From an uncultured Eubacteriales bacterium (GTDB taxonomy: Bacteria; Bacillota; Clostridia; Lachnospirales; CAG-274), in contig CABVAP010000008.1 of the NCBI GenBank assembly GCA_902496345.1, positions 1 through 42,294 on the forward strand: 42,294 nt of DNA, written 5' to 3'. Below are positions 1 to 8,095 of this stretch, in pieces. The position numbers and the translations under genes were made by a program. Every line of letters starts with the position of its first letter. The first letter of the stretch is position 1. Below the pieces are notes generated by a model, which was not told where the DNA came from, ran no database searches, and worked only from the letters and a program-made list of their open reading frames with translations.

Positions 1-25
1 GCGTAGCAAAAGTGCTGAAAGCTAG

Positions 26-81
26 TAGGGTGGTGGGGCAAAGCCCCACGGTCTTTGACAAACCCCTATTTTTATGTTTTT
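26..81 (+). terminator. Probable terminator of a gene upstream of the window
   Basis: A GC-rich hairpin stands out in AT-rich DNA: GTGGGGC at 33-39 pairs with GCCCCAC at 43-49 across an AAA loop, and TAGGG at 26-30 can close an outer stem with CCCTA at 64-68. T-rich sequence follows (69-81). The bases before it are open in two frames (one stops at 23-25, another at 81-83), so the end of an upstream plus-strand gene may be included, but I cannot name it. The T-run lies away from the inner stem, so the terminator role is uncertain. Confidence 0.4.
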
Positions 82-161
82 GAGGTAAAGATTAATAAAA
101 TAAAAAAACTCCTAATAGAATAATTATATGAACTATAACTATTTTGGAGGTAATTTAATAT

Positions 162-692
162 ATGAAAATATTTTTAGATGCTGGTCACGGTGGTTCGAAT
201 CCGGGGGCAATAGCTCCAACAGGTCTTGAGGAGGCAACCGTAAATCTTGATGTGACGTTGAGGTTAGGGGATATTTTAACGGCAAGAGGTTATGAGGTTA
301 ATTATTCAAGAACTACCAATGTAGATGTTAGCCTTGCTGAAAGGGCTAGACTTGCAAACAACTGGGGTGCGAATTATTTTGTGAGTATCCATTGTAATTC
401 GGCAACAAATCCAACATACAACGGAACAGAGTCTTTTTACTACAGGGAGGGAACAACGGCAGAAAGATTTGCCGAAACGGTAAATACTGCTTTAGTACGA
501 CAGATAGGACTTAAAGACTTGGGTGTTAAGGCAAGAAATTTAGCTGTTTTGAGGCTGACGACTATGCCGGCAACATTGGTAGAACTGGCATTTCTATCAA
601 ATCCAAGAGAGGCACAGCTTTTAGCAACGGATTCTTTCCGCGAAAATTGTGCAATTGGAATTGCTAACGGAATTATAGAATTTACAAGTTGA
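162..692 (+). CDS. N-acetylmuramoyl-L-alanine amidase (Amidase_3 family)
   Basis: The protein is predicted to cleave the amide bond between muramic acid and the stem peptide of peptidoglycan. At 176 residues it is a bare catalytic domain. The zinc ligands of the AmiC/CwlD fold are visible: His9 in DAGHGG, Glu24 after the glycine-rich loop, and His77 in SIHCNS; Glu141 in LVELAFLSN fits the catalytic glutamate. I see no signal peptide, no membrane segment and no cell-wall-binding repeats, which is unusual for a housekeeping amidase and leaves its export route open. A GGAGG site lies about 8 nt before the ATG. It is monocistronic, ending in its own hairpin. It could be a spore or cell-separation amidase or a phage-derived lysin domain; the context does not decide. 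Confidence 0.85.
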   Translation: MKIFLDAGHGGSNPGAIAPTGLEEATVNLDVTLRLGDILTARGYEVNYSRTTNVDVSLAERARLANNWGANYFVSIHCNSATNPTYNGTESFYYREGTTAERFAETVNTALVRQIGLKDLGVKARNLAVLRLTTMPATLVELAFLSNPREAQLLATDSFRENCAIGIANGIIEFTS

Positions 693-713
693 ATATTAAA
701 TAAAATTTTTTGG

Positions 714-747
714 AATAGTGCTATTACTTCGGTGATAGCACTATTTT
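714..747 (+). terminator. UUCG-capped terminator after the amidase gene
   Basis: A 14-bp stem (714-727 with 732-745, one T-G wobble) is closed by a C(TTCG)G tetraloop, an exceptionally stable RNA loop, and is followed by a short T stretch. It lies 22 nt after the amidase stop and separates it from the purine genes. Confidence 0.85.
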
Positions 748-831
748 GTATAATAATTATCCGAAAATTCTACTGTTTTTTGGTTAATATGAAAAATTTT
801 TAAAAGTGTTTGTTAAACTGTCATAATACTA

Positions 832-860
832 TTGACTTTTTTTGTTGAATGTGTTACAAA
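832..860 (+). promoter_or_regulatory. Candidate SigA promoter of purMND
   Basis: TTGACT at 832-837 is followed after 17 nt by TACAAA at 855-860, with TG at 852-853 giving an extended -10. Transcription would start near 867 and give a leader of about 175 nt before purM. The leader is T-rich. I found no purine riboswitch core in it and no other structure I would defend. A second TATAAT at 980-985 lacks a good -35. Confidence 0.45.
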
Positions 861-1042
861 TATATATATATCTTTGGGAATGAATTGGTGAAGTGGGTCT
901 TTTTGTAAATTGGAAGATGTCTATTTTGTTGCGTTTTCTTATGTTTTTGCCGTTTTTCCTGTTTTAATTGATAAAATTGTATAATTTAAATTGATACTAT
1001 TTTGTTAAATGTTATTTATGTAAATTTTAAGGAGGTTATGTA

Positions 1043-2068
1043 ATGGATTACAAATCAGCAGGTGTTGATGTTGAGGCAGGTTACAAGTCTGTTGAACTTA
1101 TGAAAGAACACGTTAAAAGTACATTTAGAAAGGAAGTTTTGACTGACTTAGGTGGTTTTGGTGGTCTTTTTTCTATTGCAAAGGCTAAAGATATGACTGA
1201 ACCTGTTCTTGTTTCTGGTACTGACGGTGTTGGTACAAAGCTTAAACTTGCTTTCATTCTTGATAAACACGATACTATCGGTATTGATGCTGTTGCTATG
1301 TGCGTTAATGACGTTGTATGTAGTGGGGCAGAACCTCTATTTTTCTTGGATTATATCGCTTGTGGAAAAAATTTCCCAGAAAAAATAGCTCTTATTGTTA
1401 AAGGTGTTGCTGAGGGTTGTCGTCAGGCTGGTGCATCATTAATAGGTGGCGAAACAGCTGAAATGCCAGGATTTTATCCTGTTGATGAATACGACCTTGC
1501 AGGTTTTACTGTTGGTATACTTGATAAAGTAAACGTTATTGATGGTAGCAAAATTTCTCCTGATGATGTACTTATCGGTATTGCATCAAGTGGTATTCAT
1601 TCAAATGGTTATTCTCTTGTTAGAAAAATCTTTGATATTTCTGATAAGACTGCTAATGAATACATAGATGAACTTGGTTCAACTCTTGGAGAAACTTTAC
1701 TTGTTCCAACTAAAATTTATGTAAAACCTATTCTTGAACTTATTAAACAAGTTAAAGTTAAAGGTATTAGTCACGTGACTGGTGGTGGATTCATCGAAAA
1801 TATACCTAGAATGTTACCTGATGGTATCAAGGCAGTTATTGAAGAGGGTACTTGGCCTGTTCTTCCTATTTTTGAACTTATGCAGAAAAGAGGAAACGTT
1901 GAAAGAATGTCTATGTACAACACTTTCAATATGGGTATTGGTATGGTACTTGCTGTTGATAAAGCAGACGCTGAAAAAACTATTGAAATTCTTAAAGAAC
2001 AAGGCGAACAAGCTTATATTATTGGAAAAACTGCTGAGGGAGAGGGAATTGATATATGCTTAAAATAG
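1043..2068 (+). CDS. purM: Phosphoribosylformylglycinamidine cyclo-ligase (AIR synthetase)
   Basis: PurM performs the ATP-dependent ring closure of FGAM to aminoimidazole ribonucleotide, the fifth step of de novo purine synthesis in the cytoplasm. The 341 residues match the usual length. The conserved blocks are visible: GTDGVGTKLKLA in the N-terminal half, the GGETAEMPGFY loop, and HVTGGGFIENIPR in the C-terminal half. The start is set by AAGGAGGT at 1029-1036, 6 nt before the ATG. The end overlaps purN by 13 nt, so the two are probably translationally coupled. A three-gene purM-purN-purD cluster implies that the other pur genes lie elsewhere. Confidence 0.97.
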   Translation: MDYKSAGVDVEAGYKSVELMKEHVKSTFRKEVLTDLGGFGGLFSIAKAKDMTEPVLVSGTDGVGTKLKLAFILDKHDTIGIDAVAMCVNDVVCSGAEPLFFLDYIACGKNFPEKIALIVKGVAEGCRQAGASLIGGETAEMPGFYPVDEYDLAGFTVGILDKVNVIDGSKISPDDVLIGIASSGIHSNGYSLVRKIFDISDKTANEYIDELGSTLGETLLVPTKIYVKPILELIKQVKVKGISHVTGGGFIENIPRMLPDGIKAVIEEGTWPVLPIFELMQKRGNVERMSMYNTFNMGIGMVLAVDKADAEKTIEILKEQGEQAYIIGKTAEGEGIDICLK

Positions 2069-2679
2069 GCGTTCTTGTTTCAGGTGGAGGAACTAACTTA
2101 CAAGCTATAATAGATGCTATTGAAGCTGGTGGTATCAACGCAGAGATTGTTACTGTTGTTAGCAACAGAAAAGATGCTTATGCCCTTGAACGTGCAAAAA
2201 AACATAACATTGAGGCTTGTTGGATTTCTAAAAAGCAATTTAATTCTTTTGATGAGTACGAAGATGCCCTCATTGAACATTTTAAATCTAGAAATGTTGG
2301 ACTTATCGTTTTAGCTGGCTTTATGGTTATACTTACAGCTAAGTTTACAGATACATTTAAAAATAAGATAATGAATATTCACCCATCTCTTATACCGTCA
2401 TTTTGTGGAGAGGGCTTCTATGGACTTAAAGTTCACGAAGCTGCTCTTGCAAAAGGTGTTAAGGTTACGGGTGCCACTGTTCATTTTGTTGATTCTGGTG
2501 CTGATACCGGACCTATAATTCTTCAGAAAGCTGTTGAAGTCAAAGACGGCGATACACCTGAAATTTTACAGAAGAGAGTTATGGAACAAGCTGAATGGAA
2601 GCTCTTTCCAGAAGCTATTAAACTTTTTGCAGACGGGAAACTTATTGTTGAAGATAACATAGTTAGGAGAGTTGATTAA
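2056..2679 (+). CDS. purN: Phosphoribosylglycinamide formyltransferase (GAR transformylase 1)
   Basis: PurN transfers the formyl group of 10-formyltetrahydrofolate to GAR, the third step of purine synthesis. The 207-residue protein has the phosphate-binding SGGGTNLQAI at 9-18 and the catalytic triad of the family: Asn107 and His109 in NIHPSLIPSF, and Asp150 in GADTGPII. It is the folate-dependent enzyme, not the formate-dependent PurT. The ATG lies inside the end of purM, behind a GGGAGAGGG stretch near 2038-2046. The stop overlaps the purD start by one base (TAATG), a typical coupling junction. Confidence 0.96.
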   Translation: MLKIGVLVSGGGTNLQAIIDAIEAGGINAEIVTVVSNRKDAYALERAKKHNIEACWISKKQFNSFDEYEDALIEHFKSRNVGLIVLAGFMVILTAKFTDTFKNKIMNIHPSLIPSFCGEGFYGLKVHEAALAKGVKVTGATVHFVDSGADTGPIILQKAVEVKDGDTPEILQKRVMEQAEWKLFPEAIKLFADGKLIVEDNIVRRVD

Positions 2680-3941
2680 TGAAAGTTTTAGTTGTAGGTG
2701 GCGGTGGTCGTGAACACGCTATTATTTTAAAACTCAAAGAGTCTAAAAAAATTGATAAAATTTATTGCGCCCCTGGAAATGCTGGTATTTCTCAGCTTGC
2801 AGAATGCGTAAATATTAAAGCGACAGATATTGACGCTTTAGTTGATTTTGCTAAAGAAAATAGAATTGATTTTACGGTTGTCGGGATGGACGACCCTCTT
2901 GTTATGGGTATTATTGACGCTTTTGAAAAAGAAGGTCTTCGTGCTTTTGGCCCAAGAAAAAATGCTGCTATCATTGAGGGCAGTAAGGCTTTCTCAAAAG
3001 AACTTATGAAAAAATATAATATTCCAACAGCTAAATATGAAACATTTAGTGACTATGATGAGGCATACTCTTACATAAAAAATAACAAGCTCCCTATTGT
3101 TATTAAAGCTGATGGTCTTGCACTTGGTAAAGGTGTTCTTATATGCAATACGCTTGATGAGGCTGAAGCAGGTCTTAAACAAATTATGGTTGATAAAAAA
3201 TTTGGAAATTCTGGAAACAAGGTTGTTATTGAAGAATTTTTGACAGGTCCTGAGGTTTCTGTCTTGTCTTTCTGTGACGGCACAACTGTTGTTCCTATGG
3301 TTTCTGCTCAAGACCATAAAAGAGCTTTTGACGGTGACAAAGGTCTTAATACAGGTGGTATGGGTACTTTCTCACCAAGTAGAATTTATACAGATGAGCT
3401 TGCTTCTGTTTGTATGGAGAAAATTTTTAAACCAACAGTTGACGCCCTTAAAAAAGAGGGTAGAGAGTTTAAAGGTATCATCTATTTTGGTCTTATGATT
3501 ACAGAAGATGGCCCTAAAGTTATCGAATATAACGCAAGATTTGGTGACCCTGAAACTCAGGTTATTTTACCAAGACTTGAAAATGATTTACTTGAAATTT
3601 TTGAAGCTTGTGTCGATGGTACTCTCGATAAAATTGATGTTAAGTGGAAAGATAATGCTGCTGCTTGTGTTATTCTTGCATCAGGTGGTTATCCTGAAAG
3701 CTACAAGAAAGGTTATGTTATAACTGGTCTTGATAAATGTGATGAAAGAGATGACATTTATGTATATCACGCTGGTACTGCCTTTAATGACAATGGTGAT
3801 TTTGTTACAAACGGTGGTAGAGTTTTAGGTGTTACTGGTGTCGGTAAAAATCTTGATGAAGCTATTAAAATTGCATATCAAGGTGTTGAACTTGTTAAGT
3901 TCGAAAATATGCACTTTAGAAAAGATATTGGGATAAAATAA
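2679..3941 (+). CDS. purD: Phosphoribosylamine-glycine ligase (GAR synthetase)
   Basis: PurD joins glycine to phosphoribosylamine using ATP, the second step of purine synthesis; its product GAR is the substrate of the upstream PurN. The 420 residues are the standard length of this ATP-grasp enzyme. Seen: N-terminal VLVVGGGGREHAI, the GLALGKGV segment of the ATP-grasp fold, DHKRAFDGDKGLNTGGMG, and EYNARFGDPETQV with metal-binding acidic residues. Translation is coupled to purN by TAATG; GGAGAG precedes the start. A terminator follows about 30 nt after the stop, so this is the last gene of the cluster. Confidence 0.97.
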   Translation: MKVLVVGGGGREHAIILKLKESKKIDKIYCAPGNAGISQLAECVNIKATDIDALVDFAKENRIDFTVVGMDDPLVMGIIDAFEKEGLRAFGPRKNAAIIEGSKAFSKELMKKYNIPTAKYETFSDYDEAYSYIKNNKLPIVIKADGLALGKGVLICNTLDEAEAGLKQIMVDKKFGNSGNKVVIEEFLTGPEVSVLSFCDGTTVVPMVSAQDHKRAFDGDKGLNTGGMGTFSPSRIYTDELASVCMEKIFKPTVDALKKEGREFKGIIYFGLMITEDGPKVIEYNARFGDPETQVILPRLENDLLEIFEACVDGTLDKIDVKWKDNAAACVILASGGYPESYKKGYVITGLDKCDERDDIYVYHAGTAFNDNGDFVTNGGRVLGVTGVGKNLDEAIKIAYQGVELVKFENMHFRKDIGIK

Positions 3942-3973
3942 TTTTTTAAACTAAATATTTGAATTTTTAATAT

Positions 3974-4013
3974 GTCTGTTTCCTAAGCCTTTTTGGGCTT
4001 GGGACAGACTTTT
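3974..4013 (+). terminator. Terminator after purD
   Basis: GTCTGT at 3974-3979 pairs with ACAGAC near 4004-4009, and CCTAAGCC pairs with GGGCTTGGG through a slightly bulged long stem with a T5 loop. A T4 run follows. It separates purine genes from the flagellar control region. Confidence 0.75.
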
Positions 4014-4030
4014 GTGGTTAAATAGGTATG

Positions 4031-4059
4031 TTGATATTTGTCGACAAATATCATATAAT
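4031..4059 (+). promoter_or_regulatory. Distal SigA-type promoter of the flagellar operon
   Basis: TTGATA at 4031-4036, a spacer of exactly 17 nt, and TATAAT at 4054-4059 form a near-consensus SigA promoter. Transcription would begin near 4066 and give a leader of about 160 nt before flgB. Almost the whole -35 and spacer is occupied by a palindrome (separate entry), so its activity is probably switched by a DNA-binding protein. Confidence 0.6.
4032..4053. promoter_or_regulatory. 22-bp perfect palindrome, candidate operator
   Basis: A perfect dyad runs from 4032 to 4053 with its centre between 4042 and 4043; the core is TTTGTCGACAAA. It fills the spacer of the distal promoter, where a bound dimer would exclude RNA polymerase. 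Each strand matches 8 of 9 positions of the Spo0A-box consensus TTTGTCGAA as known from bacilli and clostridia, but a perfect 22-bp dyad is also what another dimeric repressor would use. The binding protein is not identifiable from this window. Confidence 0.6.
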
Positions 4060-4108
4060 TAGCGAAAATTTAGACCTTTATACAATAATATTTAGGCGAA
4101 AGTTTGGA
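4059..4108. repeat. Pair of imperfect direct repeats in the flagellar leader
   Basis: TTAGCGAAAATTTAGA at 4059-4074 is echoed by TTAGGCGAAAGTTTGGA at 4092-4108. The copies start 33 nt apart, about three helical turns, so they present the same face of DNA. They lie at and just downstream of the start point of the distal promoter and could be regulator sites; this is inference. Confidence 0.35.
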
Positions 4109-4176
4109 TTATCTAACTAAAGTGTCAAAGTATAAAAAATAATTGAAAAAAATAAATAGTTTTTTGTAAAAATCTA

Positions 4177-4205
4177 TTTACTTTTTTGGCTCGTTTTGTT
4201 ATAAT
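4177..4205 (+). promoter_or_regulatory. Proximal SigA promoter of the flagellar operon
   Basis: TTTACT at 4177-4182, 17 nt, then TATAAT at 4200-4205 with TG at 4197-4198 (extended -10). Transcription would start near 4212, only about 13 nt before the flgB ATG, so the ribosome binding site AAAGGGG would sit at the extreme 5' end of the mRNA. No sigma-28 promoter (TAAA / GCCGATAA type) was seen here. Confidence 0.7.
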
Positions 4206-4224
4206 GTGCTAAAGGGGTGTTTTT

Positions 4225-4605
4225 ATGATTTTTGATAAAATGTTTACACAGAATACTGTGCTAGAGTCTGCTATGCAGGCATCGGAATTTAAAAATCAAG
4301 TCATTCTTAATAATATCGCCAACGCTGATACACCTAACTTCAAAGGAAGTGAAATTGAATTTGAGGGAATTTTGGAAAATGCTATTGAATCTTCAAAGGC
4401 TAACGGTAAACTTGATATGAGTTCTGTTATGCCAGCCCTTAAAAGACAGCACGATGGCTATAGCGTTAGAATTGATAAGAATAACGTTGATATTGAATCT
4501 GAAATGACGAAGTTTTACAAAAATTCAGCAAAATACGATGTTATTACTAACGGTGTTATAAGCAACAACAACAGGCTTAACACTGTTTTAACGGGAATTA
4601 AATAA
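4225..4605 (+). CDS. flgB: Flagellar basal-body rod protein FlgB
   Basis: FlgB is a proximal rod subunit exported by the flagellar type III system and assembled on the MS ring. The 126-residue length is normal. The N-terminal rod-family signature NNIANADTPNFK is clear (residues 29-40), and the C-terminal amphipathic helix seen in rod and hook proteins is present. It opens the long flagellar operon; the ATG follows AAAGGGGTG with short spacing. Next gene flgC starts 22 nt after the stop. Confidence 0.95.
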   Translation: MIFDKMFTQNTVLESAMQASEFKNQVILNNIANADTPNFKGSEIEFEGILENAIESSKANGKLDMSSVMPALKRQHDGYSVRIDKNNVDIESEMTKFYKNSAKYDVITNGVISNNNRLNTVLTGIK

Positions 4606-4627
4606 TTTTTAGAGGGAAGGAAATGCT

Positions 4628-5068
4628 ATGTCTTTTTTTAGTTCTTTAGATACAAGTGCTTCTGCACTTACAGCACAAAGGCTCAGAATGGACGTCATTA
4701 GCCAAAATATGGCGAATGTTGATACAACAAGAACCGAAAATGGAGGTCCTTATCAAAGAAAAGTTGTCTTGTTTCAAGAAATAGGGTCCAAGGGGTCCTT
4801 TGCTAAATACCTCGGTAAAGCTATGGATTCTGATGTTGGGCAAGGGGTTAGAGTTACTAAAATCGTTAATGATGAAACTCCAGGTAGTAAATTTTATGAC
4901 CCAACTCACCCTGATGCAGATGAAGATGGTTACGTTACCAATTCTAATGTTAATATTGTTGAAGAAATGGTTAATATGATTTCTGCTAATCGCTCTTATG
5001 AGGCCAATATTACAGCTATTAATACAACAAAAACAATGATTGCTAAAACTCTTGAAATAAGTAAATAG
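4628..5068 (+). CDS. flgC: Flagellar basal-body rod protein FlgC
   Basis: FlgC is a second proximal rod subunit. Seen: the rod motif SQNMANVDTTRTENGGPYQRK in the N-terminal third (canonical FlgC has this N-terminal element followed by GPYRR-like residues) and the C-terminal conserved NVNIVEEMVNMISANRSYEANI block shared by all rod and hook proteins. Length 146 is typical. A GAGGGAAGG site precedes the ATG. It lies between flgB and fliE as in other Firmicutes. Confidence 0.95.
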   Translation: MSFFSSLDTSASALTAQRLRMDVISQNMANVDTTRTENGGPYQRKVVLFQEIGSKGSFAKYLGKAMDSDVGQGVRVTKIVNDETPGSKFYDPTHPDADEDGYVTNSNVNIVEEMVNMISANRSYEANITAINTTKTMIAKTLEISK

Positions 5069-5096
5069 GCGTTATTGAAATCAGAGGAGTGAATTT

Positions 5097-5417
5097 ATGA
5101 ATACTGATATGGATTTATTTCAAATTCAGAAACTAACATTTGATAATTTTGGTAATAAAACCGATAATTCGACCCAAAAAGTTAGAACTGACGGTTTTGA
5201 GAATTTTTTTGACGCAGCTATGGGCTTATACAACGAAACAAATGTGTATCAGCTCGACGCTGAACAGATGCAGGTTGATTACGTGACAGGAAAAACTGAT
5301 GATATTATTGCACTTAATATGGCTCAGAGCAAGGCTGCAAATGCACTTCAGTTTACTACTCAAGTTACTAGCAAAGTTCTATCTGCTTATCAAGAAATTA
5401 TGCGTATGCAAATTTAA
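5097..5417 (+). CDS. fliE: Flagellar hook-basal body complex protein FliE
   Basis: FliE joins the MS ring/export gate to the proximal rod and is one of the first exported substrates. The 106-residue protein has a variable N-terminus and the conserved C-terminal region: FENFFDAAMGLYNETNVYQLDAEQ, then a helix ending ALQFTTQVTSKVLSAYQEIMRMQI. The tail TSKVLSAYQEIMRMQI is the family hallmark. GAGGAGTG precedes the ATG. A gap of 45 nt separates it from fliF. Confidence 0.93.
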   Translation: MNTDMDLFQIQKLTFDNFGNKTDNSTQKVRTDGFENFFDAAMGLYNETNVYQLDAEQMQVDYVTGKTDDIIALNMAQSKAANALQFTTQVTSKVLSAYQEIMRMQI

Positions 5418-5462
5418 TTTTAAAGTAAATCTAACGAACTACGCATAAAAGAGGTGAAATAA

Positions 5463-7073
5463 TTGCAGGAGAAAATTCAGAAATACAAAACCCAAATATC
5501 TGAAAAGTGGGAAGCAACCGAAACAAGCACAAAGGTTAAACTTATTGCTGCTGTCGCTTTTCTTATAATTGCTCTTGGGTTGACTATATATTTTACAACA
5601 AGGCCGAACTGGGTTGTTTTTGAGTCTAACGCTGATATTCAAACTATCGGTAAAATTCAAAATGCCTTTGATGAAGCTGGTATTGATAATCAGATTGTTA
5701 AAAATGGTACTGCTATTGAAGTAAAACAGGAAGATGTTAATGCAGCAAAAGTACATATAGCAGAGCAAAATATTACAGATACAGGATTTACTTTTGATGA
5801 TGCTCTTAATGCAAATAATATGGGTTTATCAGAGTCTGACAAAGATGAGATATATTTAAGAGCTTATGAAAATGATATTGAAAACCAAATTAAAAGTGTT
5901 GATGGTGTCGATTCTGCAAAAGTAAAACTCGTTCTTCCTAATGATGATGTTTTCTTTGAAAGCGACAAAAAAGAAGCTAGTGCTGGTATCACTGTTTACA
6001 CAAACAAAGACCTCTCAAAAGAACAGGCCGCATCTATCGCTAGACTTGTTGCAATGAGTGTCAATGGTCTTAAACTTGAGAATATCGAAATTGTTGACCA
6101 AAATGCAAACAGTTTATATTCTGGTGCTGTTACTAGTGCCGGTGGTTATTCTTCTAAAGAAGAAGTTGAACAACAAAAGAAAAAAGAAATTGAACTTAAA
6201 ATTAGAGGGGCTTTATCTAAACTTTATGATGAAGTCAACATTATCCCTAATTTGAAAATGGATTGGGATAAAAAACAGCAAAAAACAACTACTTATACGC
6301 CTCCTATTGCTGATGCAACAGTTGGTGTGCCTAGTAGAACATCTGAAGAAAGTGAAGAGGTTGTAAATGGTACACAGGAAGATGCTCCTGGTACAGATAC
6401 TAATGATGAGAATCCTCCTAACTATGCTTTGGGTAACAACGAAAATTCTTCATATTCAGCAGAAAAGAAAACAAACGATTATCTTTATAACAAAGATGAG
6501 GTTGTTATAGATGTTGCTGATGGACAAGTTGTTCCTGATGAATCATCTGTTGCTGTTTATGTTTACAAAAACAAGGAATATAAAGAAGCTGACCTTATTA
6601 AGAGTGGTCAGATAGATGATACAAATACTTGGGAAAGTTTTAAAGAACAAAATGCAAACGAAACAAAAATAGACATCGACCAAGATGTTATTGATTCTCT
6701 TAAAATAGGTACAGGTATCGACAACCTTACTGTTGTTGGTTATGAAAAACCTATTTTTGTAGATAATGTCGAAGAACCTATTGCTATTGAGCAAATTATT
6801 ATGCTTGTTATACTTGCAATACTTCTTATACTCCTTGCATTTGGTCTTATCAAGAAAACTCATCCTGATGAAGTTGAAGAAGTTGAACCTGAGCTTTCTG
6901 TTGAAGAGTTACTTGTTAGTACTCAAATGGACGACGAAAAAGAAGATTCACTTGCAGAAATCGATGCTACTGTTGAATCTGAATACAAGAAACAAATTGA
7001 AAAATTTGTTGATGAAAAACCTGAGGCTGTTGCTCAGCTTCTTAGAAATTGGCTTAGTGATGAATGGGAGTGA
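5463..7073 (+). CDS. fliF: Flagellar MS-ring protein FliF
   Basis: FliF forms the MS ring in the cytoplasmic membrane, the platform for rod, export gate and C ring. The 536 residues show the expected order: short cytoplasmic N-terminus, membrane helix at about 26-45, YscJ/FliF ring-building domain, an acidic Asp/Asn/Glu-rich loop around 280-340, a second helix at about 443-463, and a cytoplasmic tail ending AVAQLLRNWLSDEWE, the FliG-binding segment. Translation starts at TTG, behind AGAGGTGAAA. It ends 5 nt before fliG. Confidence 0.95.
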   Translation: MQEKIQKYKTQISEKWEATETSTKVKLIAAVAFLIIALGLTIYFTTRPNWVVFESNADIQTIGKIQNAFDEAGIDNQIVKNGTAIEVKQEDVNAAKVHIAEQNITDTGFTFDDALNANNMGLSESDKDEIYLRAYENDIENQIKSVDGVDSAKVKLVLPNDDVFFESDKKEASAGITVYTNKDLSKEQAASIARLVAMSVNGLKLENIEIVDQNANSLYSGAVTSAGGYSSKEEVEQQKKKEIELKIRGALSKLYDEVNIIPNLKMDWDKKQQKTTTYTPPIADATVGVPSRTSEESEEVVNGTQEDAPGTDTNDENPPNYALGNNENSSYSAEKKTNDYLYNKDEVVIDVADGQVVPDESSVAVYVYKNKEYKEADLIKSGQIDDTNTWESFKEQNANETKIDIDQDVIDSLKIGTGIDNLTVVGYEKPIFVDNVEEPIAIEQIIMLVILAILLILLAFGLIKKTHPDEVEEVEPELSVEELLVSTQMDDEKEDSLAEIDATVESEYKKQIEKFVDEKPEAVAQLLRNWLSDEWE

Positions 7074-7078
7074 TATAG

Positions 7079-8095
7079 ATGCCTATACCTTATGAAGAAT
7101 ATACTGGAAAAGAAAAGGCGGCTATGCTTTTAATTACTTTAGGCCCTGAAAAATCTTCTGAAGTCTTTAAATATTTAAAAGAAGAAGAAATTGAGGCTTT
7201 AACATTAGAAATTGCTAATATTGCTACTGTTCTTCCTGATATTAAAGAAAAAGTCCTTGAGGAATTTTATCAGATTTGTATTGCTCAGCAATATATCACA
7301 GAAGGTGGTATATCTTATGCTAAGCAAATCCTTGAAAAAGCTCTTGGACAAGATAAAGCATTTGAAATTATCAACAAACTTACTGTATCTTTGCAGGTTC
7401 GTCCTTTCGACTTTATCCGTAAAGATGATGTAAGTCAGGTTATAAACTTTATACAAAATGAACACCCTCAGACTATTGCCCTTGTTTTATCATATCTTAA
7501 ACCTTCTCAGGCAGCACAAATTATCGCATCACTTAATGCTGATAAACAAGCCGATGTTGCTAGAAGAATTGCTTTGATGGACAGAACTAGTCCTGATGTT
7601 ATTAAAGAGGTTGAGGCTGCTTTGGAAAAGAAACTTTCTTCTCTTATGACTACAGATTATGCTGATGTTGGTGGTGTTGATGCTATCGTTGAAATCCTTA
7701 ACTTAGTTGATAGAGCTACTGAAAAGAATATTATGGAAAATCTTGAAACTGATTATCTTGAACTTTCTGAAGAAATTAAGAAGAAAATGTTCGTATTCGA
7801 AGATATTCTTTCTATGGACGACCGTTCTATTCAGACTGTTCTTCGTCAGGATATTGACCAGAAAGAACTTGCTATTGCACTTAAAGGTTCTAGTGAAGAA
7901 GTTCAGGAGGTTATATTCAAGAACCTTTCAAAACGTCTTGCTGCTATGATTCAAGAGGATATGGAAATTATGGGTCCTGTTCGTAAATCTGATGTTGAAG
8001 AAGCTCAACAGAAAATTGTTAACATTATTAGAAAACTTCAGGATTCTGGCGAAATCATTATTGCAAGGGGTGGAGGCGACGAGATAATTGTCTAA
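7079..8095 (+). CDS. fliG: Flagellar motor switch protein FliG
   Basis: FliG is the rotor subunit that contacts the stator and sits between FliF and FliM. The 338 residues have the N-terminal FliF-binding domain (GKEKAAMLLITLGPEKSSEVFKYL), the middle domain with NEHPQTIALVLSYL (EHPQ motif, FliM contact), and the C-terminal torque domain with FVFEDILSMDDRSIQTVLR, where the charged residues contact MotA. GGGAGTGATATAG precedes the ATG. The end overlaps the fliH start by 8 nt. Confidence 0.97.
   Translation: MPIPYEEYTGKEKAAMLLITLGPEKSSEVFKYLKEEEIEALTLEIANIATVLPDIKEKVLEEFYQICIAQQYITEGGISYAKQILEKALGQDKAFEIINKLTVSLQVRPFDFIRKDDVSQVINFIQNEHPQTIALVLSYLKPSQAAQIIASLNADKQADVARRIALMDRTSPDVIKEVEAALEKKLSSLMTTDYADVGGVDAIVEILNLVDRATEKNIMENLETDYLELSEEIKKKMFVFEDILSMDDRSIQTVLRQDIDQKELAIALKGSSEEVQEVIFKNLSKRLAAMIQEDMEIMGPVRKSDVEEAQQKIVNIIRKLQDSGEIIIARGGGDEIIV

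Noticed and set aside
860..1042. Purine riboswitch or other riboswitch in the purM leader
   Set aside because: A leader is long enough, but none of the conserved purine aptamer cores is visible on either strand, and the sequence is simple T-rich DNA.
1782..2063. 93-codon frame inside purM
   Set aside because: It lies in another frame of a clear purM and has no ribosome binding site; a shadow.
4016..4224. Sigma-28 promoter upstream of flgB
   Set aside because: No TAAA-type -35 with a GCCGATAA-type -10 at 15-16 nt spacing on either strand.
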